Below, in pieces: positions 21,163 to 24,718 of a DNA stretch of 24,718 nt. Under the pieces are notes generated by a model that saw nothing but the letters and a program-made list of their open reading frames with translations, did not search any database and had not been told where the DNA came from. Made by a program: the position numbers and the translations under genes. Positions within the stretch are counted from its first letter, which is position 1; every line of letters begins with the position of its first letter. The stretch covers positions 1 to 24,718 of the IMG/VR virus record IMGVR_UViG_3300022693_000903. One strand, given 5' to 3'. Origin of the DNA: a virus.

Positions 21163-21674
21163 TATTTAATAACGTCTATAATCTCAACTGGAATAGCATT
21201 GGCGTAGAGCTTTTGCCAAGAGTATTGCGCCAAGCAAAATGGGCGGCTTGGCTTTTGGCTGTTTTCAAACCTAATTCTAATCTACATACTCAGTTTATTA
21301 ACTATCGCAGAAAAAGCAATTATAAGATCGATCACACGCCACAAGTCTTTTCGATGGAAAACGTACTTAACGATGCTTTCGACCAAGGACAGCGGCGTAT
21401 TTACATCACCGATGGCGTTTATCTTTCAGCCTTGTATTTCTACAACCCGGAAGAAAACAACCCGGTGCATTTTTACAACCCGGAAGAACCGGAAGATCAT
21501 CCCCGGTTTTATGATCCGCAGGAGCTCGAGCAACTCGATGTTGATTTTGTGGTTGTATTGCCTTTAGAGTTTGAAAATGTATATACGGAAGACAGTCCGC
21601 AAATGTTACGTTTACGATCGTTGGTAGATACTTATCGATTGCCAGACAAAACCTATCAAATACAATTTAATTAA
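21159..21674 (+). CDS. Putative baseplate protein in gpI/gp48 position
   Basis: This 171-aa protein follows baseplate J, where gpI (Mu gp48) is usually found. The first 65 residues have WNSIGVELLPRVLRQ and then WLLAVF, similar in spirit to wedge or fibre-attachment proteins. The middle holds a triple repeat: FYNPEENNPVH, FYNPEEPEDHPR and FYDPQE (about residues 92-121). I cannot confirm gpI homology. It is followed after 2 bases by the collar/fibre gene. Confidence 0.55.
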   Translation: MIFNNVYNLNWNSIGVELLPRVLRQAKWAAWLLAVFKPNSNLHTQFINYRRKSNYKIDHTPQVFSMENVLNDAFDQGQRRIYITDGVYLSALYFYNPEENNPVHFYNPEEPEDHPRFYDPQELEQLDVDFVVVLPLEFENVYTEDSPQMLRLRSLVDTYRLPDKTYQIQFN

Positions 21675-21676
21675 TT

Positions 21677-22537
21677 ATGAAAAAGATACACGTAGAAGGC
21701 GGAGGCTTTCCGGGAACTTCAAAAACTTGGCGTTTTATCGCTGAAATGATTCAGCAAAATGCAGACTTAGCCACTGGTATTGCCGGTAATAATGTAATTG
21801 TTTCCGGTTGTGAAGTCGTGAACGATATTGCCGCCGATGGTATTATTATTATCAATGGCGAAATGTTTCCTTTTGTTGGCGGGAACGTAAGTGATAATCC
21901 CTATATAACCATTACTGAAAATATTGAAACTACACAGTATTTAAAAGATGATGACGGTGACGGGCAAGGTGATAATATAGATACTTATTTTGATCGTGTG
22001 GCGGTTTTAACTAATGTTCAGCAGGATAACACTAGCTTTTCAAGTTTAACCCGGTTGAAATCTTTAAAAGAAGTTTCAAAACGCATTCCGCCGATGACTT
22101 CCATTGTGATGTATTACGGTTCAATAGCAAATATTCCCGAAGGTTGGCAATTATGTAACGGTACAAATGGAACACCCGACCTATCCGGAAAGTTTATTGT
22201 GGGTTACGATTCAACTGTTGATGATTACAACGCAATAGGCAATACCGGCGGCGAAAAGAAACATACCTTAACAGTTGATGAGATGCCGCAGCATAATCAT
22301 AACGGTAATACATCAAGTAATGGCAATCACCGGCACGGTTTTGAACTGAACAATAACAACAATGGTGAAGGGTTGCCAGCTTTAGAAAAAGGTAACTCAT
22401 ATCAAGGAACTAATTTTAACACAGAGTACGCCGGTTCTCACAACCACAGCTTTACAACAAATAACCGGGGAGGCGGTCAATCGCACGAGAACCGTCCGCC
22501 TTATTTTACATTGGCTTATATCACTTATGTAGGATAG
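21677..22537 (+). CDS. Tail collar-domain protein with HxH motifs (short fibre tip)
   Basis: This 286-aa protein has a phage tail collar domain at about residues 135-175 (YYGSIANIPEGWQLCNGTNG, TPDLSGKFIVG). The following segment has three His-x-His motifs, HNHNG (about 206-210), HRHGF (218-222) and HNHSF (256-260). It ends in GGGQSHENRPPYFTLAYITY, the usual end of this family. In T4 gp12 and related tips, HxH motifs from three chains bind metal in the fibre core. It is the last gene of the tail operon and is followed by a terminator. Confidence 0.9.
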   Translation: MKKIHVEGGGFPGTSKTWRFIAEMIQQNADLATGIAGNNVIVSGCEVVNDIAADGIIIINGEMFPFVGGNVSDNPYITITENIETTQYLKDDDGDGQGDNIDTYFDRVAVLTNVQQDNTSFSSLTRLKSLKEVSKRIPPMTSIVMYYGSIANIPEGWQLCNGTNGTPDLSGKFIVGYDSTVDDYNAIGNTGGEKKHTLTVDEMPQHNHNGNTSSNGNHRHGFELNNNNNGEGLPALEKGNSYQGTNFNTEYAGSHNHSFTTNNRGGGQSHENRPPYFTLAYITYVG

Positions 22538-22542
22538 AACTC

Positions 22543-22563
22543 ATTCCCTTGGAGGTCGGGAAT
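22543..22563 (+). other. Small hairpin after the tail operon
   Basis: ATTCCC (22543-22548) and GGGAAT (22558-22563) pair perfectly around a 9-base loop that contains GGAGG. That word can also pair with CCTCC at 22573-22577, so alternative structures are possible. Confidence 0.4.
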
Positions 22564-22611
22564 AAAAAATGCCCTCCGCTTTAAAAAATCTCTGACCACT
22601 TTTCAAATACG

Positions 22612-22665
22612 AACCCGAAAGCTCTACGGAGGACACAAAGTCTTCTTAGAGTTTTCGGGTTTTTT
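22612..22665 (+). terminator. Long intrinsic terminator after the tail genes
   Basis: CCCGAAAGCTCT (22614-22625) pairs with AGAGTTTTCGGG (22648-22659) with a single G-U wobble. The stem is extended by AA/TT at its base and by GAGGAC/GTCTTC (22629-22634/22640-22645) at its top. Six T (22660-22665) follow. An outer stem TCTCTGACC (22589-22597) with GGTCAGAGA (22674-22682) encloses everything. It should stop tail transcription before the modification cassette or serve as attenuator for it. Confidence 0.85.
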
Positions 22666-22708
22666 CGTTAAGCGGTCAGAGACAACAAAAATAATTAAAT
22701 AAATAAGT

Positions 22709-22840
22709 ATGGCAACAAAAGAAGTAACCTACAAAGAGCAATTTGGAGTAATTGTTATTTGTGACAGTGAAAAACATCAAGAGAATGTTTTTAAAGATTT
22801 AAAAAAGAAAGGATTAAAATTAAAAGTAGTAACAGTATGA
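22709..22840 (+). CDS. 43-aa protein of the modification cassette
   Basis: This short gene begins at the ATG at 22709 and ends in ATGA (22837-22840), overlapping the ATPase start, so the two are surely translated together. The 43 residues contain a central strand (FGVIVICDS), a charged helix (EKHQENVFKDLKKKG) and a final strand (LKLKVVTV), a beta-alpha-beta mini-fold. It has no Cys pair or DNA-binding motif. No family is recognised. Being first in the cassette, it could be a subunit or regulator of the ATPase-acetyltransferase. Confidence 0.65.
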   Translation: MATKEVTYKEQFGVIVICDSEKHQENVFKDLKKKGLKLKVVTV

Positions 22841-23532
22841 TAGATTTAAAAATTGAGCATCGATCAAGTGATTTTGATAGTTATCGAGCCAACAGAGTAA
22901 AAAGTATGTTTAATGCCGAAAGTGGCTGCAATTGGGAAAAAGATATTAAGATTGATTTATCGGAAGAATGGGGACTCGGACTTATTGTTGGTTCATCAGG
23001 TTCCGGTAAATCTTCTCTTGGTAAATTATTTTTTGAAAAGGATAAAACTTATGACCCCTATGAAAATTGGGATCCTAATAAGCCTATTATCGATTGTATA
23101 TCACCTGAGAAAGAATTTAATCAAATAACTGGTGCCCTAGCCGGTGTAGGTTTAGGAACCGTTCCCGCTTGGCTTAGACCTTTTAAGGCTCTTAGTAATG
23201 GTCAGCAATTTAGAGCCGGTTTAGCGAGAGTGATTTGTGAAGCTCCCGAGGAAGTCGTAATTGATGAATTTACAAGTGTAGTTGATCGACAAATCGCAAA
23301 AGTTGGAGCTCTAGCTTTTGGTAAAGCTTGGAGAAGAAATAAAGGAAAAAAAGCAGTCTTATTAAGTTGCCATTACGATGTGATAGAATGGTTACAGCCT
23401 GATTGGGTTTATAATATAGATACTGGGGAATTAAAAAAAAAAGCGAAATCGGATCAAGGCCAAAATTCAAGCTTGATATTTGGAAGGTCAACGGAACTTA
23501 TTGGAACAAATTTAAAGAGCATTATTATTTAG
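22837..23532 (+). CDS. Soluble ABC-type ATPase (ATPase part of an ATPase-GNAT protein)
   Basis: This is a cytosolic ABC ATPase. Walker A is GSSGSGKS (52-59), the signature LSNGQ (119-123), Walker B VVIDE (140-144) with the catalytic Glu, and the H-loop His179. No membrane partner lies nearby, so it is not a transporter. The family closest in architecture is COG2401, described as an ABC ATPase fused to a predicted acetyltransferase. The zero frame runs out into 29 residues that look non-coding (AKSDQGQNSSL...), while the -1 frame after an A10 run (23433-23442) continues as a GNAT domain. The likely full product is a fusion of about 375 residues. Function is unknown; I infer a modification or repair-linked role. 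Confidence 0.85.
   Translation: MIDLKIEHRSSDFDSYRANRVKSMFNAESGCNWEKDIKIDLSEEWGLGLIVGSSGSGKSSLGKLFFEKDKTYDPYENWDPNKPIIDCISPEKEFNQITGALAGVGLGTVPAWLRPFKALSNGQQFRAGLARVICEAPEEVVIDEFTSVVDRQIAKVGALAFGKAWRRNKGKKAVLLSCHYDVIEWLQPDWVYNIDTGELKKKAKSDQGQNSSLIFGRSTELIGTNLKSIII
23433..23442 (+). promoter_or_regulatory. A10 run, slippery site between ATPase and GNAT
   Basis: In the ATPase frame the codons are TTA AAA AAA AAA GCG, so A AAA AAA is available for a -1 shift, and the A10 itself could permit RNA polymerase slippage. After the shift the frame reads AAA AGC GAA and continues through the GNAT domain. A near-palindrome centred on AAGCTT (23460-23483) follows 17 bases later but is a weak hairpin. An undercalled A (A11) would also join the frames. 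Confidence 0.5.
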
Positions 23533-23960
23533 ACCTACCAAGACCGGTTGCGGCTGAATATTACGTAGGAACTGTAAATGGTGAGTTGGTCTGTCATTTA
23601 GCAGTATCACCTTTATTTACGGCAAGAGCATATAGAGCAACACGTTTAGTAGTTATGCCGGAATGGCAAGGCGCGGGAGTTGGAATAAAATTTTTAAATG
23701 AAGTTTGCCAAAGGCAATTGGACGGTTTAGGTAGAAAGGGACATAAATTCGGGACATTTTTCCACACTACCCATCCACAGCTATGTAATGCTTTGAGAAA
23801 TCAAAAGAATTGGATTTTCACAAAGTCAAGCTTATGCGGATCCAATAAAAAGCGAAGTAAAGAAAGTATTTTAAAAACAGGTAAGGGAATAATAAAAGGC
23901 GCAGGGTATGGCGGTCACTTTAGAGCCATACAAGCGTTTAAATATATTGGAAATGAATAA
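23442..23960 (+). CDS. GNAT-type acyltransferase domain, Mom-like by context
   Basis: This is the -1 frame continuation of the ATPase gene, about 172 residues. It begins RPKFKLDIWKVNGTYWNKF, passes YYVGTVNGELVCHLAVS and carries RLVVMPEWQGAGVGIKFLN, the GNAT motif A with its Gln/Arg-x-x-Gly-x-Gly acyl-CoA loop. FFHTTHPQLCNALRNQKNW follows as the usual later GNAT strand and helix. The only usual start before the acyl-CoA loop is an in-frame TTG at 23586, which would delete the N-terminal strands. Mu Mom is also GNAT-like and also lies at the phage right end. Homology to Mom itself is unproven. The last 8 bases overlap the formyltransferase start (ATGAATAA). Confidence 0.7.
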   Translation, partial: SEIGSRPKFKLDIWKVNGTYWNKFKEHYYLDLPRPVAAEYYVGTVNGELVCHLAVSPLFTARAYRATRLVVMPEWQGAGVGIKFLNEVCQRQLDGLGRKGHKFGTFFHTTHPQLCNALRNQKNWIFTKSSLCGSNKKRSKESILKTGKGIIKGAGYGGHFRAIQAFKYIGNE

Positions 23961-24621
23961 AATTAAAGTATTTATAAGTGGACAGAAATATTTTGGAATG
24001 GAAATATTTGATTTGTGTCACAAATTAAAATTTATTGAAATTGTAGGTGTATGCGCTCCTTTGGGGGATAAGTATATAGGAAGAAAGGCTTCTCGTTATG
24101 GAATACCCATTATTCCTGCGGGTAGCCTTAATGCCGATACCATGCCGGAAGGTGTTGACTTAGGTATTACGGCGCATTCATTTGATTATATCGGCAAAAA
24201 AACTAGGTATAAAGCTAAACTTGGGTGGATAGGTTATCACCCAAGTCTTTTGCCCAGGCATAGGGGTAGATCTTCAATTGAATGGGCGATACGGATGAAA
24301 GATGCAATCACCGGAGGTACAATATTTTGGTTGAATGCAGGAATAGATAGAGGAGATATAGCCTACAGGGATTGGTGTTTTATAAATCCTAAATACTTCA
24401 TTTTAGAGCCTAAGAGAGCCGCAAAGTTATTATGGGAGGATAAGTTACAAAAGATAGGGCTTAAGTTATTTGAGCTTGCTTTAAATGATATTTCTAATGG
24501 TATTATCAAGAAATCGCCACAAGAAAATCTATATAGTACATTTGAACCTAGTACTGAGGTCAAAGATATATTCAAGCCGGATCTTTTAATGCTAGAGAAA
24601 AACGCAAGCCCCAGTACTTAG
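23953..24621 (+). CDS. Formyltransferase-like enzyme (Fmt/PurN fold)
   Basis: This 222-aa protein has the formyltransferase N-terminal fold. GYHPSLLPRHRG (94-105) is the signature loop with the catalytic His96, and GGTIFWLNAGIDRGDI (121-136) contains Asp132. The Asn that precedes the His by two in PurN, Fmt and ArnA (N-x-H) is replaced by Gly94, so the chemistry or substrate may differ. The length equals the catalytic domain alone, without the tRNA-binding C-terminal domain of Fmt. I chose the ATG at 23953, not the upstream 23908, because it gives the expected beta1 start (IKVFISG). It is the last gene of the cassette and may work on a base or sugar made by the upstream proteins. Confidence 0.85.
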   Translation: MNKIKVFISGQKYFGMEIFDLCHKLKFIEIVGVCAPLGDKYIGRKASRYGIPIIPAGSLNADTMPEGVDLGITAHSFDYIGKKTRYKAKLGWIGYHPSLLPRHRGRSSIEWAIRMKDAITGGTIFWLNAGIDRGDIAYRDWCFINPKYFILEPKRAAKLLWEDKLQKIGLKLFELALNDISNGIIKKSPQENLYSTFEPSTEVKDIFKPDLLMLEKNASPST

Positions 24622-24625
24622 AAAA

Positions 24626-24642
24626 GGTCTCGATATGAGACC
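24626..24642 (+). other. Small hairpin after the cassette
   Basis: GGTCTC (24626-24631) and GAGACC (24637-24642) form a perfect 6-bp stem around GATAT directly behind the last stop. No T tract follows, so it is at best a weak terminator. Confidence 0.4.
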
Positions 24643-24672
24643 ATTTAAACTCTGATTAAATAGTATTTAAAT

Positions 24673-24708
24673 GTACTTTTCGTTTTAAATTTTGGTATTT
24701 TTCGTTTT
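24673..24708. repeat. 22-bp-spaced direct repeats, probable phage right-end sites
   Basis: GTACTTTTCGTTTT (24673-24686) and GTATTTTTCGTTTT (24695-24708) match in 13 of 14 positions and are exactly 22 bp apart. Two roughly 22-bp transposase-binding sites in tandem next to the right end is the Mu arrangement (R1, R2). The exact end is not visible, since no TG..CA boundary or host duplication can be shown inside the window. Confidence 0.55.
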
Positions 24709-24718
24709 GCCGATTATA

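Noticed and set aside
21373-21567. 64-aa frame with His/Lys-rich sequence inside the gpI-position gene
   Set aside because: It overlaps a well-packed gene in another frame and mirrors its repeats; a shadow.
22837-23440. ABC transporter subunit
   Set aside because: No permease or binding protein nearby and no membrane segments; the frame continues into a GNAT domain, which fits soluble ATPase-acetyltransferase proteins.

Overview
The window is the late (structural) half of a Mu-like, contractile-tailed prophage in a member of the Bacteroidota, most likely Flavobacteriia. I infer the host group from the AT-rich coding sequence, near-absence of Shine-Dalgarno sites, one clear TTTG-N20-TAnnTTTG promoter of the Bacteroidota type, and phage families typical of this group (DUF935 portal, DUF1320, DUF2586 sheath, DUF6046-like protein). 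I see no tRNA, rRNA, CRISPR array or insertion sequence. Early genes (transposase, repressor) would lie left of the window.

Layout. 41-220 (+) is a small conserved-looking protein. 217-6598 (-) is a head module read leftward: small terminase, a small unknown, large terminase, DUF1320, portal, MuF head protein, gpG-like protein and a probable connector or tail terminator. 6599-6786 is a divergent control region with a 59-bp hairpin. From 6787 everything reads rightward: ClpP-like head protease with a scaffold tail, major capsid protein, M15 endolysin, probable unimolecular spanin, an unknown, tail sheath, tail tube, tail-assembly chaperones, tape measure, baseplate hub and spike, small baseplate genes, fibre genes including a leucine-rich-repeat protein, baseplate J, a gpI-position protein and a collar/fibre tip with HxH motifs. 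A long intrinsic terminator closes this unit.

At the far right, where Mu carries its mom DNA-modification operon, is a separate cassette: a 43-aa protein, a soluble ABC ATPase joined through a -1 frame change to a GNAT acetyltransferase, and a formyltransferase-like enzyme. I read it as a candidate phage modification or anti-restriction system and as the most interesting part of the window. Two 22-bp-spaced direct repeats next to the right edge look like transposase-binding sites of the phage right end.

Three -1 recoding sites are present. The tail chaperone site is textbook (G GGA AAG, 6-nt spacer, 8-bp hairpin). The portal-to-MuF site (A AAA AAG) and the ATPase-to-GNAT site (A AAA AAA) both sit in A10 runs, and neither downstream frame has its own usual start. 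Those two could be programmed slippage, or homopolymer under-calls in the assembly. The MuF protein ends in a domain resembling CdiA-type tRNA nucleases, so the head may carry a toxin. A perfect 34-bp inverted repeat, read in the same frame in both copies, links the portal gene to the gene before the sheath.
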